A DNA stretch of 8,152 nucleotides from Candidatus Neomicrothrix sp. UBA672 (GTDB lineage: Bacteria; Actinomycetota; Acidimicrobiia; Acidimicrobiales; MedAcidi-G1): assembly GCA_002299135.1 (NCBI GenBank), contig DBNM01000154.1, positions 511-8,662 of the forward strand. Direction: 5' to 3'. The position numbers and the translations under genes are program-made. Positions within the stretch are counted from its first letter, which is position 1, and each line of letters begins with the position of its first letter. The notes under the pieces were generated by a model. It was not told the DNA's origin. It searched no databases and worked only from the letters and a program-made list of their open reading frames with translations. Below, piece after piece: positions 1 through 5,557 of the stretch.

Positions 1-230
1 AGAACCTCACACAAAACAAGAACATCATCACCACCTCTAATGGGGTCAGGACAGGAAAAAACTGGGTTAAGTACACAATCAGAATTGTCACCAGGTGCCT
101 GATTGGTGCTTGAGCCATCAAAACCCCAAATTGGAAGGTCGCTAGAGTCATCAACTATCTTTGTCTTAGAACGTATATACGGCATAGGAACAGTGCCGTC
201 GATCCAAATGTATTCAGCCCTTATTGACAT
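1..230 (-). CDS. glnII: Type II glutamine synthetase, N-terminal part (cut by window edge)
   Basis: Joins ammonia to glutamate using ATP in the cytoplasm. Only the first 76 codons are present; the catalytic domain lies beyond base 1. The reading was made directly from the reverse complement: after the start come AEYIWIDGT (residues 5-13), RSKTKI (20-25), PIWGFDGSSTNQA (33-45), SDCVL (50-54) and CPDPIRGGD (60-68). These are the beta-grasp domain signatures of the eukaryote-like GSII family (usual bacterial length about 330-350 aa) and differ from the GSI pattern seen in the next gene. The ATG at 230-228 follows a GGAG ribosome binding site at 240-237, six bases upstream, which fixes the start. 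It is divergent from the type I synthetase gene and shares a 159-bp upstream region with it. That region contains a candidate GlnR site, so nitrogen control is likely (inference). I am confident of the family; whether the gene is intact cannot be seen. Confidence 0.93.
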   Translation of the reverse strand, partial: MSIRAEYIWIDGTVPMPYIRSKTKIVDDSSDLPIWGFDGSSTNQAPGDNSDCVLNPVFSCPDPIRGGDDVLVLCEV

Positions 231-271
231 GATTTTCTCCAATTTTTCATATAAAAATTCTTACTAGATAA

Positions 272-292
272 GTGATAAAAACATTTTTACAC
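272..292. repeat. Near-perfect inverted repeat upstream of glnII
   Basis: GTG-(A)-TAAAAA, a two-base centre CA, then TTTTTACAC: the arms 272-281 and 284-292 pair fully apart from one bulged A at 275. It lies 42-62 bases upstream of the glnII start codon. It could be an operator, or a hairpin in the glnII leader if transcription starts upstream of it. AT-rich inverted repeats arise easily by chance, so function is unproven. I see no convincing -35/-10 pair for glnII itself. Confidence 0.35.
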
Positions 293-303
293 CACAGGAA
301 TGA

Positions 304-342
304 GTTTCAAAGTCATTAGTTATTTGTTAACAAATTATTAAC
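304..342. promoter_or_regulatory. Candidate GlnR operator (11-bp-phased repeats, AC-n9-AC)
   Basis: TTAAC occurs at 327-331 and again at 338-342, exactly 11 bp apart (one helical turn), so the AC dinucleotides at 330-331 and 341-342 are separated by nine bases. The phasing extends upstream as ATTAGTT (315-321) and GTTTCAA (304-310). GlnR of mycobacteria and streptomycetes is known to bind paired pentamers with n6 spacing, described as an AC-n9-AC pattern. The TTAAC pair is centred about 53 bp upstream of the predicted glnA transcription start, a usual place for an OmpR-type activator, and about 105 bp from the glnII start codon. A GlnR-like regulator is encoded in the same locus. Pattern seen; binding inferred. 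Confidence 0.55.
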
Positions 343-375
343 GTAAGAAAATAGGTTGTCCTTAGACGAATTTTC

Positions 376-392
376 GATAATCCTTGGTGATG
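376..392 (+). promoter_or_regulatory. -10 element and start-codon run of glnA, probably leaderless
   Basis: GATAAT at 376-381 matches TATAAT in five of six positions. A start site seven bases past the hexamer would be base 388, within the consecutive possible start codons TTG (384), GTG (387) and ATG (390). No Shine-Dalgarno sequence precedes any of them. A -35 match at normal spacing is lacking (TTGTCC at 356-361 is only 14 bp away), which fits an activator-dependent promoter. Leaderless mRNAs starting at GTG or ATG are common in actinobacteria. Confidence 0.5.
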
Positions 393-1742
393 AACAAAAT
401 TCAAGAAAATCGTAATCACGCACAGTTTGACTACGTTTTTCGAACCGTGGAAGAACGTGGCGTCAGACTAATACGCCTCTGGTTCACTGACGTTTTAGGT
501 CGTCACAAATCGGTTGCTATCTCACCCGCTGAACTTGAAACAGTTTTTGAAGAGGGTCTCCAATTTGACGGTTCAGCAATTGATGGTTTTAGCAGAATCC
601 AAGAAAGCGACGTACTAGCTAGACCTGATCCTTCAACTTTTGAATTGCTTCCATGGGTAGCCGACGATGAAGCTTCGGGAACTATGTTTTGCAACATCAC
701 AAATCTTGACGGGACACCCTTCGCTGGCGATCCGAGACAAGTTTTGCGAAGAAACATCGACCAAGCTAGAGAAAACGGTTACGAAATGTTTTGCGCTCCT
801 GAAATCGAATTTTTCTATTTCGCTAACCAAGAAAATGACTTACAGCCGATACCACTAGATCAAGCCTCATATTTTGATTTGACAACAATGGACGTAGCAT
901 CTGATCTTCGAAGACACACACTTCATATGCTTGAGGCTCTTTCCATTCCTGTTGAATACTCTTTTCATGAAGACAGTCCCAGCCAACACGAAATAGATTT
1001 ACAATACACAGATGCCTTGACCATGGCTGATTCAGTTATGACTCTCCGTTTAGCTGTTAAAAAAATAGCGATCGATCGGGGCGTATACGCAACGTTTATG
1101 CCCAAACCTCTTAACGGAGTCCAAGGTTCAGGTATGCACACACACCTTTCCTTGTTTAGTGAAGGAAAAAATGTCTTTCATGACTCTTCAGGAAGTCTCT
1201 CCTTAACCGGACAATCATTCGTCGCTGGACTTCTGCATCATGCTCGAGAAATAACAGCTGTAACAAACCAACTAGTTAACTCATACAAAAGAATTAATGA
1301 GGGTTACGAAGCCCCACGTTATGTTTCTTGGGCACGGAATAATAGATCTTCATTAGTTCGAATACCTGTTCACAAACAAGACAAACCTGATTCAGCAAGA
1401 ATTGAATACAGGGCAGTAGATCCAGCTTGCAATCCTTATCTCGCATTTTCTGTAATGCTTGCAGCTGGTTTGAAAGGAATTAAAGAAAATTACGAACTGC
1501 CACCTGAAGCAACGACAAATCTCTATGAAATGAGCCGAGCGGAACAAAAAGAATTAGGCGTCGCTAGTTTGCCAGCAAACCTTTCTGAAGCTTTAGATGA
1601 AATGGAAGAATCAGATTTAGTAAGAGAAGCTCTTGGAGACCATATTTTTGAATGGTTTCTAAGAAATAAAAGAGCAGAATGGAATGAGTACCAACGTCAG
1701 GTGACACCTTTTGAAATTGAACAATATCTTCCGAACTGGTAA
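390..1742 (+). CDS. glnA: Type I-alpha glutamine synthetase (GlnA2-like)
   Basis: ATP-dependent synthesis of glutamine from glutamate and ammonia; GSI enzymes are cytoplasmic dodecamers. The 450-residue protein has the N-terminal beta-grasp domain (LWFTDVLGRHKS, 30-41; FDGSAIDGF, 59-67) followed by the catalytic domain with APEIEFF, MPKPLNGVQGSGMHTHLSLF, the NxSYKR loop, RNNRSSLVRIP and RIEYRAVDPACNPYL. Length and pattern resemble GlnA2 of mycobacteria more than the longer, adenylylated GlnA1. R69 in GFSRIQESD lines up with the arginine implicated in glutamine feedback of Bacillus GSI-alpha. A tyrosine sits at 379 in NLYEM, 71 residues from the end, the position of the adenylylated tyrosine in enteric GSI. 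I chose ATG 390; GTG 387 or TTG 384 are possible. The regulator gene follows after 12 bp, so the two are probably cotranscribed. It could have another acid as a substrate, since some GlnA paralogues act on polyamines, but the motifs and context favour glutamine. Confidence 0.92.
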   Translation: MNKIQENRNHAQFDYVFRTVEERGVRLIRLWFTDVLGRHKSVAISPAELETVFEEGLQFDGSAIDGFSRIQESDVLARPDPSTFELLPWVADDEASGTMFCNITNLDGTPFAGDPRQVLRRNIDQARENGYEMFCAPEIEFFYFANQENDLQPIPLDQASYFDLTTMDVASDLRRHTLHMLEALSIPVEYSFHEDSPSQHEIDLQYTDALTMADSVMTLRLAVKKIAIDRGVYATFMPKPLNGVQGSGMHTHLSLFSEGKNVFHDSSGSLSLTGQSFVAGLLHHAREITAVTNQLVNSYKRINEGYEAPRYVSWARNNRSSLVRIPVHKQDKPDSARIEYRAVDPACNPYLAFSVMLAAGLKGIKENYELPPEATTNLYEMSRAEQKELGVASLPANLSEALDEMEESDLVREALGDHIFEWFLRNKRAEWNEYQRQVTPFEIEQYLPNW

Positions 1743-1754
1743 TGAGAAGTTTGA

Positions 1755-2438
1755 ATGATTGAAACACTCCTAGTCTTTCCAGCGCCACCACCACCCGAAT
1801 TGTCTCAATGCCTTGATGAAAAGGGGTGGGTTTGGAAAGCAATTAACAATTCTGATTCTGCTCTTTCAGACCAACCTGATACCGGTTGGGGTGGTGGAGT
1901 CATCGTTGCTGACTCGGATCCAGAAGGAGCACTTTCACTTTGCAAACAACTACGTCAAACAGAAAATCCTTTAGTCCCTATTCTTCTGCTAGTCAGTAAA
2001 GGTCAACTAAATAATTTCGAAATAAATGAGAATCTTTTCGATGATTTCTGCATAACGCCTTTTTACCCTGAAGAATTAGAAATAAGACTTAAAAATCTTT
2101 TCTTAAAATTTGGTCGAGGCACACAACCTGGGCTTATTAAATACGGGTCGCTTGTTTTAAATATCGAAACATACCAAGCGACTATCGATGATTCGCCTTT
2201 AGATCTGACTTATATGGAATATGAGTTGCTGCGTTTTCTAGCAACGCGACCTGGAAAAGTATTCACAAGAGAAACACTTCTTAGTGAAGTGTGGGGTTAT
2301 GACTATTACGGCGGAGGTAGAACCGTCGACGTTCACATAAGGAGACTCAGAGCCAAGCTTGGTGAGGAACACGCTAATCTGATTTCAACAGTGAGATCTG
2401 TAGGTTACAGATTTGGTCAATCTCGTTGGGGTTCTTAG
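1755..2438 (+). CDS. glnR: GlnR-like orphan OmpR-family response regulator
   Basis: Predicted transcription factor of nitrogen metabolism. Residues 1-115 form a degenerate receiver domain: the usual acidic pair after strand 1 is replaced by a proline-rich FPAPPPP (8-14), an Asp (D53) is kept at the end of strand 3, and the invariant Lys of the KPF motif is Thr (TPF, 101-103). This matches GlnR, which is known to work without classical phosphorylation. Residues 128-222 are a typical winged helix: LDLTYMEYELLRFLA (149-163), PGKVFTRETLLSEVWGYDYY (166-185), GRTVDVHIRRLRAKLG (188-203) and a C-terminal VGYRF hairpin. The DNA-binding half is very close to actinobacterial GlnR. No histidine kinase gene lies nearby. 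It sits 12 bp after the glutamine synthetase gene with only a weak GAGAAG ribosome site, suggesting cotranscription. A different orphan regulator is possible, but context makes GlnR the best call. Confidence 0.83.
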   Translation: MIETLLVFPAPPPPELSQCLDEKGWVWKAINNSDSALSDQPDTGWGGGVIVADSDPEGALSLCKQLRQTENPLVPILLLVSKGQLNNFEINENLFDDFCITPFYPEELEIRLKNLFLKFGRGTQPGLIKYGSLVLNIETYQATIDDSPLDLTYMEYELLRFLATRPGKVFTRETLLSEVWGYDYYGGGRTVDVHIRRLRAKLGEEHANLISTVRSVGYRFGQSRWGS

Positions 2439-2439
2439 A

Positions 2440-2658
2440 TTAATCAGAAGTTTTTTCTTGCGACCAAGGATTAGATTCGCTTAATCCCAACAATTCAGAT
2501 TCTTTATGACTTTCATCGACATCTTTTTTAACTAATCCACCGATTAAAGCCGCTGCTAAAGCCCCGCTCAACAAAATCGCAACAGGCATGACTACAACAA
2601 GCAAGATGATCATAATCACTGCTCCACCCATAAATGCATTCTGCCACCATAAAAGCAC
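2440..2658 (-). CDS. Small membrane protein of unknown function
   Basis: I do not recognise a family. The 72-residue product has a short N-terminus with two Trp, one long hydrophobic stretch (about residues 13-43, with a Pro at 25, so one long or two short helices), a KK pair at 44-45 and an acidic, polar tail rich in Glu and Ser ending near NPWSQEKTSD. By the positive-inside rule the tail is probably cytoplasmic. The start is uncertain: GTG at 2658 has no ribosome site, and ATG at 2631 (residue 10) is an alternative with a distant GGTGG upstream. It follows ridA by 41 bp on the same strand, so it is probably the last gene of that operon. Its stop codon is separated from the glnR stop by a single base, with no terminator visible between them. 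The clean hydrophobic-plus-charged layout argues for a real gene. Confidence 0.6.
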   Translation of the reverse strand: MLLWWQNAFMGGAVIMIILLVVVMPVAILLSGALAAALIGGLVKKDVDESHKESELLGLSESNPWSQEKTSD

Positions 2659-2699
2659 TTACGCGTCTAAGTACCAGAAAGATTTAAAAGAAAACAGTT

Positions 2700-3047
2700 T
2701 TAGCCTTTGTGAACAATTGCCTCAATCTCTATACAAGCGCCTAAAGGCAGCGCAGCTACGGCTACAGCAGAACGTGCGGGTCTGTGTTCATCAAATACTG
2801 AACAATAAATTTCGTTCATTTGAGCATAATCATCCATATCTGTCAAAAAAACAGTTGTCTTAACTACTTGATTAAGAGAAGTTCCTTCAAGTTCAACAAG
2901 TTTTTTAAGGTTTTCTAATGCTTTAGGTGCTTCGCCATTAAGACCGCCCTCAACTAGAACTCCGTCGACATGTCCTATTTGACCACTGATCATTAAAAAA
3001 TCCCCTGCATGAATTGCTGGGGTATATGGACCTACGGGCTTACTCAT
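2700..3047 (-). CDS. ridA: RidA/YjgF-family enamine/imine deaminase
   Basis: RidA proteins hydrolyse reactive enamines and imines, such as 2-aminoacrylate made by PLP enzymes, releasing ammonia in the cytoplasm; they act as homotrimers. The 115-residue product has the family signatures GPYTPA (6-11), LMISGQIG (18-25), VKTTVFLTDMDDYAQMNEIY (62-81) and HRPARSAVAVAALPLGACIEIEAI (88-111). R92 and E107 keep the 15-residue spacing of the active-site Arg105 and Glu120 of E. coli RidA, and Y8 and N78 match two further site residues. The N-terminus is about ten residues shorter than usual, but the start is firm because AAGGAG lies five bases before the ATG. It starts 38 bp after the end of the Fe-S/xanthine-dehydrogenase-like gene, so they are probably one operon. 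Specialised relatives act in pyrimidine and purine catabolism, so a pathway-specific job is possible. Confidence 0.9.
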   Translation of the reverse strand: MSKPVGPYTPAIHAGDFLMISGQIGHVDGVLVEGGLNGEAPKALENLKKLVELEGTSLNQVVKTTVFLTDMDDYAQMNEIYCSVFDEHRPARSAVAVAALPLGACIEIEAIVHKG

Positions 3048-3085
3048 ATTTTCTCCTTAACTTCAAATTTATAATGACACTTTTA

Positions 3086-4618
3086 CTATCCAGTAGGCCA
3101 TTCAGGCAAGGTTCCTTTGTGTATCCATGTTGCTGCGGCAACTGCCGCGAATACTGCATCAGAACCGTTAATGGACTTACCTTTATCAGGTTCAATCTCA
3201 ACATGGACTTCAGGCATTTCACCAGCTCTAACTATTCCAAAGGACCTAATTGTTAAGTCCTGTACTTCTCCATTTTCATCAACTGTTAGAGATTCTGAAG
3301 TAACCCAACTCCAAGCCATGTGAGCTGCACCTATGCAATATGATCTCAGGACCATTTCATTTAATGGTTTACCACAACGTACCGAAATATTGATTCGTCT
3401 GTCATCTACTTCAGCTGAAGCGGATGAGCCATCAGGTGAGATAATAGTTCCAACTTCACCAAGAGCCCCACATAATAAAATTTGCGCTTCTGCCCATCCT
3501 GCTGCCCTTATCTTTGAAGAAGTTATGGGTCCTCGTAAGTCAATTTCTTCCACTTCTATTTCTGGGGCAACTGAATGAATAGCGTCAACGATCCCTGAAG
3601 TTCGAGCGACTCTTATAACTCCTTGTCCATTTTTGTTGACTCCACCAGCAATTGGGGGCCGTTTCGGACCTAGGCGAACAGAATCTTCTCTCGATAAAAT
3701 TGCTAATACAGGTCTTTTATATTTATTGGCTAGAGATCTTGCAACTTCTGGTACCGGTGACTCAAGTTTTGATCCAAAAGCACCTCCATTAGCTAACGGT
3801 GTTGAAGGTTCGCCACCTGGTTCACACCAAGCAGAATCGGTTTCTAAATAGCCAGGTTCTACCCAGTTAGTTTTAAGAACTGCATCCCAATCTCCTGGTG
3901 GCAGTTCTATAGGAGGAACTGCATTAACAGTTGTTCGTCTGCCTTGAATTTTTTGAGCGCGATTTCGCGCCTCAGTCAGATTCTCACCCAAAGACCAACC
4001 ACCAGAAGAATCTGGGACCGCTATAAGACAATTTGATGGTGCGGTGTCGGAGGAAAAACCACCCATACCTAAAACTATGTCTAAACCAATTTTTTGAGTA
4101 GATCTTCCTTCAATACTTGCCCTCAGAGAGGCTTCTTTTGTTTCAATGATCCCTTCTGATTTTCCAACTTTTTCCCAAGCTTCAACGATTGTTTGCCAAC
4201 CTGTACATCTGCAAAGGTGGGCATGTAGAGAACGTTTAACTTTCTCTATCTCTACTTGTTTTCCGCTTTTTTGGAGAGCAGCAAAACGCATAATTATTCC
4301 AGGGGTGCAAAACCCGCACTGACTGGCTCCAACTTGAGAAAAAGCTTCTGCCCATTCATTTTTTATTTCACCATCTAAACCTTGCATTGTCGTGATCTCT
4401 CGACCAGCCACTCTTCTAACTGGAGTCACGCAAGAAACCCTTGCCTGACCATCTACTAAAACCGTGCAACAACCACACTGACCCTGAGGACTGCAACCAT
4501 CTTTTACCGAGGTGATACCAACTTCACTACGAAGAAAATCTAACAAAGTAAGGTCTTCATCATTGATGCTAAAGACCTTTCCATCTACTTTGATTGATAA
4601 TTCTTTTTGATCTTTCAT
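3086..4618 (-). CDS. Fusion of a two-[2Fe-2S] subunit and a shortened xanthine-dehydrogenase-like domain
   Basis: Residues 1-150 are a molybdenum-hydroxylase small subunit: a plant-type ferredoxin cluster site (C42, C48, C51, C63; the first loop is C-x5-C, one residue longer than the usual C-x4-C) and a second all-helical cluster site (QCGFCTPG, C101 and C104; LCRCTGW, C136 and C138). Residues about 165-510 resemble a compressed molybdopterin subunit: a GGFSSDTAP segment (186-194), LANGGAFGSKLE (275-286), RPVLAILSRED (302-312) and a C-terminal half ending in NGSDAVFAAVAAA (484-496). This half is about 350 residues against about 750 in true xanthine dehydrogenase, and where the catalytic Glu of a GxGE motif is expected I see GSD (485-487). 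No FAD domain is present. Electron transfer or hydroxylation of a purine-like substrate is inference. It has an ATG at 4618 with a distant GGAG 12 bases upstream, heads the operon with ridA, and is divergent from the lipoprotein gene. Confidence 0.82.
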   Translation of the reverse strand: MKDQKELSIKVDGKVFSINDEDLTLLDFLRSEVGITSVKDGCSPQGQCGCCTVLVDGQARVSCVTPVRRVAGREITTMQGLDGEIKNEWAEAFSQVGASQCGFCTPGIIMRFAALQKSGKQVEIEKVKRSLHAHLCRCTGWQTIVEAWEKVGKSEGIIETKEASLRASIEGRSTQKIGLDIVLGMGGFSSDTAPSNCLIAVPDSSGGWSLGENLTEARNRAQKIQGRRTTVNAVPPIELPPGDWDAVLKTNWVEPGYLETDSAWCEPGGEPSTPLANGGAFGSKLESPVPEVARSLANKYKRPVLAILSREDSVRLGPKRPPIAGGVNKNGQGVIRVARTSGIVDAIHSVAPEIEVEEIDLRGPITSSKIRAAGWAEAQILLCGALGEVGTIISPDGSSASAEVDDRRINISVRCGKPLNEMVLRSYCIGAAHMAWSWVTSESLTVDENGEVQDLTIRSFGIVRAGEMPEVHVEIEPDKGKSINGSDAVFAAVAAATWIHKGTLPEWPTG

Positions 4619-4659
4619 AAAAGGACTGTTCTCCGCAAGTTGTTAAAACAAGTAACTAG

Positions 4660-4674
4660 TAATCTCTAATTGTG
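4660..4674 (+). promoter_or_regulatory. -10 element and leaderless GTG start of the lipoprotein gene
   Basis: TAATCT at 4660-4665 fits the actinobacterial TAnnnT -10 pattern. Seven bases past it is base 4672, the first base of the GTG start codon, so the transcript would begin at the start codon. No Shine-Dalgarno sequence is present upstream. TTGTTA at 4640-4645 is a weak -35 candidate with a short 14-bp spacer. Confidence 0.5.
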
Positions 4675-5550
4675 GCTATAAACAAGTTTCTTCTATCTCG
4701 CCGTCATGCGCTAATTAGTATCGCCGGTTTTACAGGTGGATTGATCCTTACAAGCTGTGGAAATAAAGAAGATTATGAAACACTATCGCTTGGAGCGCGT
4801 TTCGCAGATGGATATCAAGCCCCAACTGTTTTTACAAGTGGCTCGCCTCAACGTGCGCCTTACGTCCTCATAAGTGAACAAGGGTGGCCTCTGTCTGAAG
4901 AAGTTCCAGATGCAATTGAGTTGATTGTGACTGAGATCAACTCTGAGGAAACAATTTTTGAGGGAAAAGTCCATCGGCATGGTGAGCCTGGAGTAATTCC
5001 ATATTTTCCTCTAATTTTTGATCCGCCTAGGTCTGGCGAATATAAGGTTGAAGGTAGAGGCATGGATGGCCACCATCAACTAATTGTTACTGACCCGTCA
5101 GATATTCAATTAATTCAAATTGGGCAAAAAATGCCCTCGATCCAAACCCCAACGATGCAAAATAATTTAGAAATAAATCCTATTTGCACTAAATCATCAG
5201 GGCCTTGTTCACTCCATAAGAAAAGTCTTGACGAATCTCTGTCCAGTTCCACTCCTACAGCTTTGCTTGTTTCTACTCCACGTTTTTGTCAAACGGACGT
5301 TTGCGGGCCTGCTTTAGACATACTTATAAAACAATCAGAACTACTTGATGGAAAGTTGTCAATTATTCACGCTGAAGTGTTTAAGGAACCCGAAAAACAG
5401 AACTTTTCAGTCGCACCAGTCGTCGGAGCTTTTGGCCTTACTTTCGAACCAAGCTTGATAGTTGCAAATAGTGAAGGTGTAATTACGAGCATTCTCCACT
5501 TTGCAATGGACACCAAAGAGGTTTCAGAAGCACTATCAACTGTACTTTAA
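4672..5550 (+). CDS. Probable Tat-exported lipoprotein with a thioredoxin-like C-terminal domain
   Basis: Residues 1-29 are a lipoprotein signal peptide: a twin-arginine-like SRRHAL (9-14), a hydrophobic stretch and the lipobox LTSC with C29 as the lipidated residue, so the mature protein should be anchored outside the cytoplasmic membrane. Residues about 38-140 look like a beta-rich domain (alternating strands, GEYKVEGRG at 122-130). Residues about 165-292 resemble a thioredoxin fold: TALLVSTPRFCQTDVCGP (196-213) places C206 and C211 where a CxxC is expected but with four residues between them, and EPSLIVANSEGVI (259-271) resembles the later strand region with its Pro. C172 and C179 form a second pair just before this domain. 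A redox or metal-handling role is inference. The GTG start fits the promoter position and yields the full signal peptide. It is divergent from the Fe-S fusion gene (53 bp) and convergent with the erpA-like gene (7 bp). Confidence 0.78.
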   Translation: MAINKFLLSRRHALISIAGFTGGLILTSCGNKEDYETLSLGARFADGYQAPTVFTSGSPQRAPYVLISEQGWPLSEEVPDAIELIVTEINSEETIFEGKVHRHGEPGVIPYFPLIFDPPRSGEYKVEGRGMDGHHQLIVTDPSDIQLIQIGQKMPSIQTPTMQNNLEINPICTKSSGPCSLHKKSLDESLSSSTPTALLVSTPRFCQTDVCGPALDILIKQSELLDGKLSIIHAEVFKEPEKQNFSVAPVVGAFGLTFEPSLIVANSEGVITSILHFAMDTKEVSEALSTVL

Positions 5551-5557
5551 AGAAAGA

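Noticed and set aside
231..383. Riboswitch or small RNA in the glnII/glnA intergenic region
   Set aside because: Beyond the repeats listed I see no structured stems or known aptamer cores; the region is AT-rich.
503..830. Open frames antisense to glnA
   Set aside because: They lie entirely inside a strongly conserved gene and their translations show no domain pattern.
2459..2468. TGCGACCAAG repeated at 2459-2468 and 5946-5955
   Set aside because: A shared ten-base word is expected by chance many times in a window of this size, and the first copy is coding sequence.
3002..3022. Hairpin CCCCTGCA-TGAAT-TGCTGGGG as a possible terminator
   Set aside because: It lies inside the RidA coding region (about residues 9-15), has a mismatch and no T-run on either strand.
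3117..3851. Plus-strand open frames opposite the Fe-S fusion gene
   Set aside because: No recognisable motif, and they oppose a frame with ordered conserved motifs.
3086..4618. Fe-S fusion gene as a decayed pseudogene of xanthine dehydrogenase
   Set aside because: The frame is uninterrupted, all cluster cysteines are present and motifs stay in order to the C-terminus; a distinct compact family is more likely.
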